From NCBI GenBank assembly GCA_965247665.1, contig CBDFHH010000005.1, forward strand, positions 1,240,001 to 1,304,000: a stretch of 64,000 bases of DNA, written 5' to 3'. Position numbers and translations under genes: made by a program. Below the pieces are notes generated by a model. That model had not been told where the DNA came from, did not search any database, and was given only the letters and a program-made list of their open reading frames with translations. Every line of letters starts with the position of its first letter. Position 1 is the first letter of the stretch. Shown in pieces: positions 36,601 through 45,397 of the stretch. The DNA comes from CAUZWH01 sp965247665. Its GTDB lineage: Bacteria > Pseudomonadota > Alphaproteobacteria > SHVV01.

Positions 36601-37620
36601 TCAGTGGCCGCGCGAAACACAGAAATCGACGATCTCGAGCAACGCGTGCTTGGCATCGCTGTCGCCGAAGATCCCCAGCGCGTCTTTAGCGATCTCGCCA
36701 TAATGGCGGGCCCGCTCGATCGTCGCCTCGAGCGAGCCGTGCTTGCTCATCAACGCGACCGCGTGTTCGAGATCGTCTTCGGCGCGGTCGTTATTCTCGA
36801 GGGTGCGGCGCCAGAACGCGCGCTCTTCGCTGCTGCCGCGACGGTAGGCAAGCACGACCGGCAGCGTAATCTTACCCTCACGGAAATCGTCTCCGACGGT
36901 CTTGCCCAACGCCTTCTGTTCGGCCGAGTAATCGAGCGCATCATCGACCAGCTGGTACGCGATACCGAGATTGCGGCCATAGCTTTCCAGCGCATCCACC
37001 TCGACGTTCGGCCGTTCGGCGACAACGGCGCCGATGCTGCAGGCGGCGGCAAACAGCACGGCGGTCTTGGCACGAATCACTTCGAGGTAGGCGTCTTCAC
37101 TGGTCGAGGTGTCGTTGTTGGTGATGAGTTGGGCTACTTCGCCCTCGGCGATCACCGAAGAGGCATTCGACAGGATCTCGAGGACCTGCAGCGACCCGTC
37201 TTCGACCATCAGCTGGAACGATCGGCTGAACAGAAAGTCGCCGACCAGCACGCTAGCTTCGTTGCCGAACACGGCGTTGGCCGTCGCGGCGCCGCGGCGC
37301 AGGTCGCTTTCATCGACCACATCGTCGTGCAGGAGAGTGGCAGTGTGAATGAACTCCACGCAAGCGGCGAGCTTGATCTGGCGGTCGCCCTCATAGCCGC
37401 ACAGCTTGGCCGCGGCGAGCATCAACATCGGCCGCAATCGCTTGCCGCCGGAGGCGATCAGATGACTGGCCAAGGTCGGGATCAGCGCGACCCGGCTCTG
37501 CATGCGAGCCAGGATAACGTCGTTCACTTCGTCGAGTTCGCTACCAACCAGCTCCTGCAGTGCGCGCAGTGCACGGTCGCCACATCGGCGTTTCCCCTCC
37601 AGTGGAACAACTACCGCCAC
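36601..37620 (-). CDS. ispB: Trans-polyprenyl diphosphate synthase (octaprenyl-type)
   Basis: A 339-residue prenyltransferase of the ubiquinone-chain (IspB) type, elongating farnesyl diphosphate with IPP. The first aspartate-rich motif is LLHDDVVDESDLRRG (D99, D100, D103); the second is QLVDDALDY (D226, D227, D230). The KRLRPML segment binds IPP. Residue sizes before the first motif suggest a long chain product, consistent with quinone side chains. Its 3' end lies 53 bp from the tRNA gene. Confidence 0.92.
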   Translation of the reverse strand: MAVVVPLEGKRRCGDRALRALQELVGSELDEVNDVILARMQSRVALIPTLASHLIASGGKRLRPMLMLAAAKLCGYEGDRQIKLAACVEFIHTATLLHDDVVDESDLRRGAATANAVFGNEASVLVGDFLFSRSFQLMVEDGSLQVLEILSNASSVIAEGEVAQLITNNDTSTSEDAYLEVIRAKTAVLFAAACSIGAVVAERPNVEVDALESYGRNLGIAYQLVDDALDYSAEQKALGKTVGDDFREGKITLPVVLAYRRGSSEERAFWRRTLENNDRAEDDLEHAVALMSKHGSLEATIERARHYGEIAKDALGIFGDSDAKHALLEIVDFCVSRGH

Positions 37621-37784
37621 TTACGTCCTCCCCGATCAGTGTGGTTCGAGCCCCGTATCCGCCCCGCTTGACGATTCGGGCGGTGTCGCGCGAGCATAGA
37701 AAGCGGCCGTTGGCACGGTCAAGCAACCTAACAAATCGTCACCGCTGTGTTTTTTAAACCGGTACGCGGACTCTCATCGCAGTC

Positions 37785-38009
37785 ATGAATTCGGCTGGCG
37801 GAATCGTCGAGCTCATACGTACCAACGATCCCGTGCTGCTGTCATGGGTCGTGGCGCTGCTCGCCGAATCGGAAATCGAGTCGGTCATCTTCGACACCCA
37901 TACCAGCTTGGTCGAAGGCAGCGTCGCGGCGATCGAGCGTCGTCTGATGGTCGCCGCGGCCGACGAAGCGCGAGCGCGGATGATTATCGAGCAAGCGGAC
38001 CTCGGATAG
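37785..38009 (+). CDS. DUF2007 domain small protein
   Basis: A 74-residue DUF2007-like protein (MNSAGGIVELIRTNDPVLLS, then IESVIFDTHTSLVEGSVAAI). The ferredoxin-like fold is thought to bind small molecules or partners; the function is not established. Position between a prenyl synthase (divergent) and the TrmN6-like gene is conserved in Alphaproteobacteria. Spacing to the next gene is 33 bp. Confidence 0.85.
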   Translation: MNSAGGIVELIRTNDPVLLSWVVALLAESEIESVIFDTHTSLVEGSVAAIERRLMVAAADEARARMIIEQADLG

Positions 38010-38042
38010 GCCGGTCGATCGGGTTTGGGCAGGGACGACCCC

Positions 38043-38798
38043 ATGGCGGACAGGCGGGCACCCGAATTCGACGTCGACGGGGTCCTCGACGGAAACCTGA
38101 CATTGCGCCAACCCCGCGGCGGCGAGCACGTTGCGATCGATGCGCTGCTCCTGGCCGCGGCCGTCGCGGCACGTTCGGGCGAGCGCATTCTCGACGTCGG
38201 CACGGGCAGCGGCGCCGTCGCTCTGTGCCTGGCGCATCGTCTGCCCGGCGTGGCGGTCACGGGTATCGATTGCGACTCCGGCTTGATCGAACTCGCGGTC
38301 GGCAGCGCCGCGGACAACGGTCTTGCGGACGCGGTTTCGTTTCTCCGTACTGACGTGATCGATCCGCCGGCGCGAGGCATGGACGATTTCGACCATGTCG
38401 TCACCAACCCGCCGTTCCAGCCGCTCGGCCGCGGACGCGCGTCGCCGAGTCCGGCGCGGTCGCGGGCACGCACCGAGCAAAGTGCGTCGCTGGAGCAGTG
38501 GATCGCCGGCTGCCGGCGGCGGCTGCGCACGGGCGGCACCCTAACGGTGATCTTCCCGGCCGACCGCCTCGATCACTTGCTCGGAGAGCTGGGCAAGGGA
38601 GCCGGCGACCTCCGTGTCTTCCCACTGTGGCCAAAAGCGGGCAGGGCGGCGAAGCGGGTGATCGTGCGGGCGCGTCGCGGAAGCCGCGCACCGATGCGGT
38701 TGCTCAGCGGCATGGTGCTGCATGAAGCCGACGGCCGCTACACCACCGAGGCCGAGAACATATTGCGCCGCGGCGCCGCGCTACCCCTTGCCGACTGA
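38043..38798 (+). CDS. TrmN6-like tRNA1(Val) adenine-N6 methyltransferase
   Basis: A 251-residue class I N6-adenine methyltransferase. Motif I is ILDVGTGSGAVAL, acidic motif II is VTGIDCDSGL, and the catalytic NPPF is at residues 122-125. Family members of this size (YfiC/TrmN6) methylate A37 of tRNA1(Val). The alternate upstream GTG/ATG starts would add only 6 residues without a ribosome site. Likely cotranscribed with the DUF2007 gene. Confidence 0.82.
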   Translation: MADRRAPEFDVDGVLDGNLTLRQPRGGEHVAIDALLLAAAVAARSGERILDVGTGSGAVALCLAHRLPGVAVTGIDCDSGLIELAVGSAADNGLADAVSFLRTDVIDPPARGMDDFDHVVTNPPFQPLGRGRASPSPARSRARTEQSASLEQWIAGCRRRLRTGGTLTVIFPADRLDHLLGELGKGAGDLRVFPLWPKAGRAAKRVIVRARRGSRAPMRLLSGMVLHEADGRYTTEAENILRRGAALPLAD

Positions 38799-38920
38799 AG
38801 ATCGGAAAGCGGTGGGATCAGGATTCTTCGGGGCCGGTCCTTGCCGCTCGACCGATCAGCGTTTATCTAGAGAGACGACGGCGATCGCGCCGCAAACGGA
38901 ACAACCGACGCACCCATATC

Positions 38921-39805
38921 ATGGCTTTGTCCACGATTCGCGCCACCCCGCCGATTTCATGGGTGCCGTTTCTCGGCATTTCCGAGCGCCTACCGGTGGT
39001 CGCGGTTCTGCGCCTCGGCGGGGTCATCGCCGGCGGCTCGCGTTTTCGCAACGGCCTCAACCTGTCGAGTTTGGCGCCGTTGATCGAGCGCGCTTTTTCG
39101 ATGCGGCGGGTCGCGGCCGTCGCCCTCGTGATCAACTCGCCGGGCGGCTCGCCGGCGCAGTCGGCGTTGATCTGCAATCGTATTCGGGCATTGGCGGCGG
39201 AGAAGAAAAAGCCGGTCTATGCGTTCACCGAGGACGTCGCCGCTTCCGGCGGCTATTGGCTCGCCTGCGCGGCCGACGAAATCTACGCCAACGAAAACTC
39301 GATCGTCGGATCGATCGGCGTCATCTATGGCGGCTTCGGCTTCCAGGAGGCGCTGGCGAAACTCGGCATCGAACGCCGGCTGTACACTGCCGGCGACAAG
39401 AAATCGATCCTCGATCCGTTTTCGCCGCAAAAGGAAGCCGACGTCAAACGCGTCCGATCGCTGCATAAAGAGCTGCATGAAAACTTCAAGTCGGTAGTCC
39501 GCGAACGCCGCGGCGCTCGCCTCAAGGGTGGCCCGCGAACCCTGTTTTCGGGCGAATTTTGGACCGGTTCGGCCGCACTCGAGTTGGGGTTGATCGACGG
39601 TCTCGGCGATCTGCGTTCGGTTATGCGCGAAAAGTGCGGCGACAAGGTCCAGTTCCGCATGCTCATGCGCCGCCAGAGCCTGTTGTCGATGATGCGTCGC
39701 GACGGCGGCCGTATCGATCTCGCCGGCGATCTCGGCGGAGATATTGCGGCAGGCCTGATCGCGGCAGCCGAGGATCGGCTGCTGTGGAATCGCTACGGCC
39801 TGTAG
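38921..39805 (+). CDS. S49 family peptidase (SohB/SppA-like)
   Basis: A 294-residue S49 serine protease that trims signal peptides or membrane protein fragments. The oxyanion region is ALVINSPGGSPAQ; the nucleophile is Ser109 in EDVAASGGYW, and Lys161 in AGDKKSIL is the general base. No clear N-terminal anchor is present, unlike SppA, and the size matches a half-size SohB-type enzyme that would assemble into rings. It overlaps none of its neighbours but abuts the small membrane gene by 10 bp. Confidence 0.88.
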   Translation: MALSTIRATPPISWVPFLGISERLPVVAVLRLGGVIAGGSRFRNGLNLSSLAPLIERAFSMRRVAAVALVINSPGGSPAQSALICNRIRALAAEKKKPVYAFTEDVAASGGYWLACAADEIYANENSIVGSIGVIYGGFGFQEALAKLGIERRLYTAGDKKSILDPFSPQKEADVKRVRSLHKELHENFKSVVRERRGARLKGGPRTLFSGEFWTGSAALELGLIDGLGDLRSVMREKCGDKVQFRMLMRRQSLLSMMRRDGGRIDLAGDLGGDIAAGLIAAAEDRLLWNRYGL

Positions 39806-39815
39806 AGCCGCGACC

Positions 39816-40055
39816 GTGATTTTCAAAGTTCTTCTGACCGTCGCGCTGATCGCCCTCGTCTGGTTCGGCTTCCGCTACGCCAGCAAGTGGCTGGGCGGCG
39901 CGGGCGCAGCCCCGGGAGCCGACAAGCTGGACGACGGCAGGCCCCCGCACCGCGTCGACGATCTAACCCGCTGTGCGGTATGCGAAACCTACGTCGAAGC
40001 GGGAGGCAGGGCCGCGTGCGATCGTGACGACTGTCCCATGGTCGCCAAGAGCTAG
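39816..40055 (+). CDS. Small PP0621-like membrane protein with CxxC pairs
   Basis: A 79-residue protein with one N-terminal transmembrane helix (KVLLTVALIALVWFGFRY) and two cysteine pairs (RCAVCETYV and CDRDDCPM) that could bind zinc. It resembles the PP0621 family of unknown role. Its GTG start is 10 bp after the S49 peptidase stop, so the two are probably one operon. The stop lies one base before the left end of the inverted-repeat element. Confidence 0.75.
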   Translation: MIFKVLLTVALIALVWFGFRYASKWLGGAGAAPGADKLDDGRPPHRVDDLTRCAVCETYVEAGGRAACDRDDCPMVAKS

Positions 40056-40056
40056 A

Positions 40057-40130
40057 CTAGTGCACCGACTCAAATTGAAGGTACGGGCATTAAGCCTCTA
40101 ATGAATCTTTTATTTGCGTCAATGCACTAG
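40057..40130. mobile_element. MITE-like 74-bp inverted-repeat element
   Basis: A 74-bp AT-richer insert between the PP0621-like gene and glyQ. Its ends, CTAGTGCACCGACTCAAA (40057-40074) and TTTGCGTCAATGCACTAG (40113-40130), are inverted repeats matching at 15 of 18 positions. Both ends read CTAG, so a TA flank could be the target duplication expected of IS630/Tc1-type elements. No transposase is inside. If so it is a non-autonomous copy needing a transposase elsewhere in the genome. Confidence 0.6.
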
Positions 40131-40213
40131 CCGGTTCAGGGTCGGCCGCGCCGCCTTGACCGGCCCGGGGCCGCTCCATACATTGCGCGCCGCGATTTCC
40201 GGAGACGAGAATA

Positions 40214-41110
40214 ATGCCGCTCCGTAGCGAACCCGCGCAGACCTTCCAGGATCTGATCTTCAGACTTCAGACCTTCTGGAGCGGTCGCGGATGCGTGATC
40301 ATGCAACCCTATGATCTCGAGGTCGGGGCCGGCACCTTTCACCCCGCGACCACGCTGAGGGCGCTGGGCCCGGCCGAGTGGTGGGCGGCCTACGTGCAGC
40401 CGTCGCGCCGCCCGACCGACGGGCGTTACGGCGAAAATCCCAATCGCTTGCAGCACTACTACCAGTTCCAGGTCGTTCTCAAGCCGTCGCCGGACGATAT
40501 CCAGCAGCTCTATTTGGAAAGCCTGGCGGCGCTGGGAATCGACATGGCCAACCACGACATCCGTTTCGTCGAGGATGACTGGGAAAGCCCGACGCTCGGT
40601 GCTTGGGGACTCGGTTGGGAGGTGTGGTGCGACGGTATGGAGGTGACGCAATTCACCTATTTCCAGCAGGTCGGCGGCATCGATTGCCACCCGGTGACCG
40701 GGGAAATCACCTATGGGCTCGAGCGGCTGGCGATGTATGTGCAGGGGATCGACAATGTTTACGACCTGCAATGGAACAGTCGCGGCGTGACCTATGGCGA
40801 GGTGTATCTGCAGGCGGAACGGGAGTTCTCGGCTTACAATTTCGAGTACGCTAACACCGAGAAGCTGGTTGCTCATTTCGCCGACGCCGAGGTCGAGTGC
40901 AGCGCCTTGCTCGACCGGGATCTGTCGCTGCCCGCCTACGATCAGTGCGTGAAGGCGAGCCACCTGTTTAACCTGCTCGACGCCCGCGGCGTCATCAGCG
41001 TGACAGAACGCGCGGCCTATATCGGCCGGGTCCGGGCGCTCGCCAAACGCTGTTGCGAGGTCTGGCTCGCGAGCCAGAATGCCGACGGGCCGGCCCCAGG
41101 TTCGGATTGA
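40214..41110 (+). CDS. glyQ: Glycyl-tRNA synthetase alpha subunit
   Basis: A 298-residue class II aminoacyl-tRNA synthetase alpha chain, charging tRNA-Gly with GlyS. Family blocks are intact: GCVIMQPYDLEVGAGTFHP, WWAAYVQPSRRPTDGRYGEN, and TYFQQVGGIDCHPVTGEITY-like QFTYFQQVGGIDCHPVTGEI with YGLERLAMYVQG. Its stop codon overlaps the glyS start by one base (TGATG), the standard coupled arrangement. Confidence 0.97.
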   Translation: MPLRSEPAQTFQDLIFRLQTFWSGRGCVIMQPYDLEVGAGTFHPATTLRALGPAEWWAAYVQPSRRPTDGRYGENPNRLQHYYQFQVVLKPSPDDIQQLYLESLAALGIDMANHDIRFVEDDWESPTLGAWGLGWEVWCDGMEVTQFTYFQQVGGIDCHPVTGEITYGLERLAMYVQGIDNVYDLQWNSRGVTYGEVYLQAEREFSAYNFEYANTEKLVAHFADAEVECSALLDRDLSLPAYDQCVKASHLFNLLDARGVISVTERAAYIGRVRALAKRCCEVWLASQNADGPAPGSD

Positions 41111-43182
41111 TGGCCGACCTGTTGCTCGAACTGTTGTCCGAGGAAATCCCGGCGCGGATGCAACGCCGCGCCGCCGCGGATCTGGAGCGCGCGGTCGCGA
41201 CCGCGCTCGACGAAGCGCGGTTGTCGTATTCGCACGCGCAGTCGTTTTCGACGCCGCGGCGCTTGACGCTGATCGTCGACGGGCTGCCCGACGTCCAACC
41301 CGACGTCACCATCGAGCGCAAAGGGCCGCGGGTCGACGCGCCCCAAAAAGCGCTCGACGGGTTCCTGAGATCGGTCGGGCTTACCCGCGATCAGCTCGAG
41401 GAACGCGACGGCGCCAAGGGCAAGGTGCTCTACGCGGTGGGGACGCAGAAAGGGCGGCCCGCGGCCGTAATCCTCGAAGAGATTCTGCCCGCCGCTCTGG
41501 CCACGATCGGCTGGCCGAAATCGATGCGCTGGGGCAACTACGAGATGCGTTGGGTGCGACCGCTGCACTCGATCCTTTGCGTGTTCAATGGCGCCACCAT
41601 CCCGCTCCGCTTTGGCCACCTCACCGCCGCCAACATGACGGCGGGCCACCGCTTCCACCAGCCCCATCGCATCATCGTCAACAGCGCCAGCGACTACCGC
41701 ATCTATCTCGACGCGGCCAAGGTGATGTTCGATCACCGCGAGCGCGAGCGTGTGATCCGCGCCCGCGCGGCCGAACTCGCCGCCGCCGAAGGTTTGACGC
41801 TGGTCGAGGACGAGATGTTGCTGGGCGAGATTAACGGGCTCGTCGAATGGCCGGTCGTGCATATCGGATCGATCGATGCCGAGTTCATGGAGGTGCCGAC
41901 GGAGGTGTTGACGGCGGCGATGGGCGGCCACCAGAAGTACCTGGCGCTGCGCAGGTCCGACGGCGCCCTGGCGGCGCGCTTCATCTTCGTCGCCAATCTC
42001 GAGGCGGCCGATGGCGGCGCGGCGATCGTGGCCGGCAACGAGCGGGTGCTGCGGGCGCGGCTCGCCGATGCCAAGTTCTTCTGGGATCAGGATCGTGCCA
42101 AACCTCTGCGCGCCAACGTTCTCGACCTCGAGAAAGTCATCTTCCATGCCGATATCGGCAGCCTGGCCGAGAAAATCTATCGCATGGAGCTCATGATCCC
42201 CGATGTGATCGAGCGGGTGCCGGGTGCCGACCAGGCCGATGTCGGCAGCGCTGTGCGTCTGTGCAAGGCAGATCTGTTGTCGCAGGTGGTCGGCGAGTTC
42301 CCGGAGCTGCAGGGGGTGATGGGCCGCTACTATGCGCTGGCCGATGGCGAGAAGCCCGCGATCGCCGACGCCATCTCCGAGCATTACCGCCCTGAGGGAC
42401 CGGCCGATGCCTGCCCGACCGCGCCGGTCTCGGTCGCCGTCGCGCTGCTCGACAAGGTCTACACCTTGGTGTCGATGTTCGCGGTCGGAGTGCGCCCGAC
42501 CGGATCCAAGGATCCCTTCGCCCTGCGCCGTGCCGGGTTGGGAATCATTCGTCTGATTCTCGAAAACCAGCTTCGCATCCCGCTGCGTCGGCTGTTTCTG
42601 GCCGTACCGCCGCCGCCGGCCGCGCCGGACACCGCAATCGACACCGACCTCGCCGACCAGCTGCTCGATTTCCTCGCCGACCGGCTCAAGGTGCATCTGC
42701 GCGAGCGTGGCGTGCGCCACGATCTGATCGCCGCGGTGTTCTCGCTAACCGGCGAAGACGACCTCGTCCGGCTGATCGCTCGAGTCGAGGCGCTGCAAAG
42801 CTTCCTGGCCAGCGACGACGGAGAAAACCTGGTGACGGCGTATCGCCGCGCCGCCAATATCCTCGCCATCGAACAGAAAAAGGACAACACCGTCTATGCC
42901 GGCGACGACGTCGATCCCGCCGCTTTCGTTCAGGATGAGGAGAGGGTGCTGTATGACCAACTCGCCGCGGTCGGCGCGCGGGTCAGCGACCGGCTCGCGC
43001 AGGACGCTTTTGGCGAAGCCTTCACGATTTTCGCCGGCTTGCGGCCGAGCGTCGATTCCTTCTTCGAGAACGCAACCGTCAACACGGAGGATGCCGCGCT
43101 GAGGGTCAATCGTTTGCGCCTGATGGACAAGGTGCGCCTACCGTTTCACGCGGTCGCCGATTTCTCGCTGATCGAGGGTTAG
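41110..43182 (+). CDS. glyS: Glycyl-tRNA synthetase beta subunit
   Basis: A 690-residue beta chain. The N-terminus LLLELLSEEIPARMQRRA and the ERKGPRVDAP block identify it, as does the VAGNERVLRARLADAKFF block near residue 311. The C-terminal anticodon-binding region ends RVNRLRLMDKVRLPF. Start set at the ATG at 41110 on the GlyQ stop; a longer upstream frame lies inside glyQ. Both subunits are needed for activity. Confidence 0.97.
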   Translation: MADLLLELLSEEIPARMQRRAAADLERAVATALDEARLSYSHAQSFSTPRRLTLIVDGLPDVQPDVTIERKGPRVDAPQKALDGFLRSVGLTRDQLEERDGAKGKVLYAVGTQKGRPAAVILEEILPAALATIGWPKSMRWGNYEMRWVRPLHSILCVFNGATIPLRFGHLTAANMTAGHRFHQPHRIIVNSASDYRIYLDAAKVMFDHRERERVIRARAAELAAAEGLTLVEDEMLLGEINGLVEWPVVHIGSIDAEFMEVPTEVLTAAMGGHQKYLALRRSDGALAARFIFVANLEAADGGAAIVAGNERVLRARLADAKFFWDQDRAKPLRANVLDLEKVIFHADIGSLAEKIYRMELMIPDVIERVPGADQADVGSAVRLCKADLLSQVVGEFPELQGVMGRYYALADGEKPAIADAISEHYRPEGPADACPTAPVSVAVALLDKVYTLVSMFAVGVRPTGSKDPFALRRAGLGIIRLILENQLRIPLRRLFLAVPPPPAAPDTAIDTDLADQLLDFLADRLKVHLRERGVRHDLIAAVFSLTGEDDLVRLIARVEALQSFLASDDGENLVTAYRRAANILAIEQKKDNTVYAGDDVDPAAFVQDEERVLYDQLAAVGARVSDRLAQDAFGEAFTIFAGLRPSVDSFFENATVNTEDAALRVNRLRLMDKVRLPFHAVADFSLIEG

Positions 43183-43189
43183 GGGAGGT

Positions 43190-43890
43190 TTGATGATGAC
43201 CGGTTGGCGAGAATCGTTACCGATGTGAGTGCGGTCGCCGTCACCGTTGATGTCGAAAAGGCCGTCGAACCCGAACCCGCCACGTGCTCGATACCGTCAC
43301 CGCCCACGCCGACACGACCGGCTTGCCCCAGTCTCCGTCACTGCCGGAAGCACCGCCGTCACTACCGGCATCGTTACCGCCTATGGGATCGATAAACGGC
43401 TCCCAACCGCCGCTCTGATCATTCCCGCCGCCCCAGGCGTGATCCCCGTTGGGGCCGAAGTTGTCGTCGCTTTTGGGAGTTGCTTCCTTGTGCGGGGCCG
43501 ATCTCGTGCCCGATAACGAGCGCGTCCAGTTCAGCGGCAACTTCAGAAGAGCTTTGCGTCTTTGCTTGCACCTGCACTACCGCTGTGCCCGATGCCGAGC
43601 GCGTGCATGTTGCCGTAGGCCGCAGTGGCTGCCCCATGACAGGCCGCGGTAACCGTCATCGCCTCGACCCGCCTCGATCATGGTTGGGGTGTTGTCGATA
43701 CCGCAAGACAGGGGGTCGGCGCTGGCCGAGAACCCTTCCTTGTTCCGATGCTCTTTGGCCCGGGGGAGTTGGCGATCACGTTGCGATGCTCGACATTCTC
43801 TGCGGCGAGCGCAATCGCGAAGTCGGCCACAGCAATCAACAATAGGATACGAAAAAACGGTTTTCGCCGATTCGATACAATAGCCCTCGT
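43190..43890 (-). pseudogene. Decayed gene for a probable secreted, Asp/Gly-rich protein
   Basis: About 700 bp between glyS and the GNAT gene with no intact gene. Minus-strand pieces in different frames look related: a signal-peptide-like start (RKPFFRILLLIAVADFAIAL near 43870), then HALGIGHSGSAGASKD, GPNGDHAWGGGNDQSGG with SDGGASGSDGDWG, and FDGLFDINGDGDRTHIGN, which resembles an EF-hand-like or dockerin loop. At least two frameshifts separate them. It looks like a fragmented calcium-binding extracellular protein gene; no clear family can be named. Confidence 0.35.
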
Positions 43891-43897
43891 GCCGAGT

Positions 43898-44443
43898 TCA
43901 TGGATCGGCGACGTTTCTGCCGGTGAAGCCCCCGACGCCTGCCTCCCGTTCTCGCTCCTGCCACCGTCGATCCGCCAACACCACCGAGGTTTCAACCTGG
44001 CGCGCCGGGATCGACCAGTAGGTCTCGAGCAGTCGGTCCTTCTCCGAGCCGTCGATCACCGTGAAGCCGTGCTTGCGGTAGAAGTCGATGGCCCAGCTCG
44101 CCGCCGCCCAGGTGCCGATCAGCACCGGCCGGCTGCTGTGCTCGAGACACTCCGCCAGCAGCGCACTGCCGATTCCGCTGCCGCGGCGCGCGCTCAGAAC
44201 ATAAGCGTGGCGAATCAGCATCACGTCCTTGACCGGCTGGGTGCCCATCACTCCAATCAACGCGCCGCCGTCCTCGTATCCGAGGAAATCCACCCCGGCC
44301 GCGATTTCGCGCGCCAGTTCATCGAGCGCCATGTAGGGCTCGTGCCAGCGGTCGGCGGGAATAACGCCGCGATAGGCCTCGGCCGCGTCGTTGACGATGG
44401 CGTGGATCGCGGCGATGTCGGCCCTGCCGCACGCGCGGATCAT
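43898..44443 (-). CDS. GNAT family N-acetyltransferase
   Basis: A 181-residue GNAT enzyme (acetyl-CoA dependent N-acetylation of a small amine or protein). Motif A is IRHAYVLSARRGSGIGSALL; motif B follows as WAIDFYRKHGFTVI. Start set at the ATG at 44443 in an ATGA overlap with the end of tag. The acceptor is not predictable; the AYRGVIPADRWHEPYM region is typical of a common amine-acetyltransferase subgroup. Confidence 0.87.
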   Translation of the reverse strand: MIRACGRADIAAIHAIVNDAAEAYRGVIPADRWHEPYMALDELAREIAAGVDFLGYEDGGALIGVMGTQPVKDVMLIRHAYVLSARRGSGIGSALLAECLEHSSRPVLIGTWAAASWAIDFYRKHGFTVIDGSEKDRLLETYWSIPARQVETSVVLADRRWQEREREAGVGGFTGRNVADP

Positions 44444-45033
44444 TGCCCCTTCAACGCCCTGTAGCGAAAACAGTCGGTCGCGTGGTCGTTGACCATGCCG
44501 ACCGCCTGCATGAAGGCGTAGCAGATCGTCGGTCCGACGAACTTGAACCCGCGTTCGCGCAGCGCCTTGCTCATGGATTTGGATTCGGTGGTTTCCGCCG
44601 GCAGCTCGGCCAGCGTACGCCGTTTGTTTTGGACCGTACGCCCGCCGGTGAACTGCCACAGATAGCGGTCGAAACTGCCGGTCTCCTCGAGGATCCGCAA
44701 ATAGCCTCGGGCGTTGAGAATCGTACCCTCGATCTTGGCGCGATTGCGAACGATGCCCGCGTCCTGCAGCAGCGCTTCGACCTTTCGCTTATTGTAGCGC
44801 GCGATTCTCTCCGGCTCGAAGCGGTCGAACGCGCGGCGGAAACCGTCGCGCTTCTTCAGGATGATCAGCCACGACAGGCCGGCTTGAAACCCGTCGAGGA
44901 TCAGTTTCTCGAACAGCGCCCGGTCGTCATGCTCGGGCACGCCCCATTCGCCGTCGTGATAGTCGATGTAGAGCGGGTCGTCGCCGACCCAGGCGCAGCG
45001 TTCGGGCACCTTCGCCGTCAGTCCTTGCGGCAC
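44440..45033 (-). CDS. tag: DNA-3-methyladenine glycosylase I
   Basis: A 197-residue Tag glycosylase that removes 3-methyladenine after alkylation. Zinc ligands are Cys13 (ERCAWVGD), His26 (DYHDGEWG), His184 and Cys188 (NDHATDCFRY). The catalytic/base-binding region ILDGFQAGLSWLIILKKR is intact. It overlaps the VOC gene by 16 bp and the GNAT gene by 4 bp, so it belongs to a minus-strand operon transcribed from ygfZ. Confidence 0.95.
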   Translation of the reverse strand: MPQGLTAKVPERCAWVGDDPLYIDYHDGEWGVPEHDDRALFEKLILDGFQAGLSWLIILKKRDGFRRAFDRFEPERIARYNKRKVEALLQDAGIVRNRAKIEGTILNARGYLRILEETGSFDRYLWQFTGGRTVQNKRRTLAELPAETTESKSMSKALRERGFKFVGPTICYAFMQAVGMVNDHATDCFRYRALKGQ

Positions 45034-45386
45034 ACCGCTTCCAGGCGATGGCCGTCGGCATCGATAACGAAGGCGGCATAGTAGTTCGGGCTGTATTGCG
45101 GCCGCGGTCCCGGGGCGCCGTTGTCGGTCGCCCCCGCAGCCAGCGCGGTGGCGTGGAACGCGTGCACGGCATCGCGGTTTTCGGCCGCCAGCGCGACGTG
45201 GAGTCCCTGCTCGGGGTTCGGGTTCTCGGAACGGCCGATCCAGAAGCAGGGATTGCCGTAGCGTCCGTAACCGATGGCGTCGTCGAACTCGTGGAGTAGG
45301 GTAATCCCGAGCGGCGCAAGCGCGGCGCTATAAAATGCGCGACTGCGTTCGAGATCGCCGACGCCCAGCGAGATGTGGTCGATCAT
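45018..45386 (-). CDS. VOC (glyoxalase/bleomycin-resistance) family protein
   Basis: A 122-residue vicinal-oxygen-chelate protein. Opening MIDHISLGVGDLERSRAFY and the closing YYAAFVIDADGHRLEAVC form the two beta-alpha-beta modules. Metal residues His4 and Glu (of RLEAV) are in place; a third ligand (HVAL) is likely. It could be a glyoxalase-like or resistance protein. Start set at the ATG at 45386; the ribosome site is weak. Lies 11 bp after ygfZ. Confidence 0.85.
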   Translation of the reverse strand: MIDHISLGVGDLERSRAFYSAALAPLGITLLHEFDDAIGYGRYGNPCFWIGRSENPNPEQGLHVALAAENRDAVHAFHATALAAGATDNGAPGPRPQYSPNYYAAFVIDADGHRLEAVCRKD

Positions 45387-45397
45387 AGCCTGCCCCG

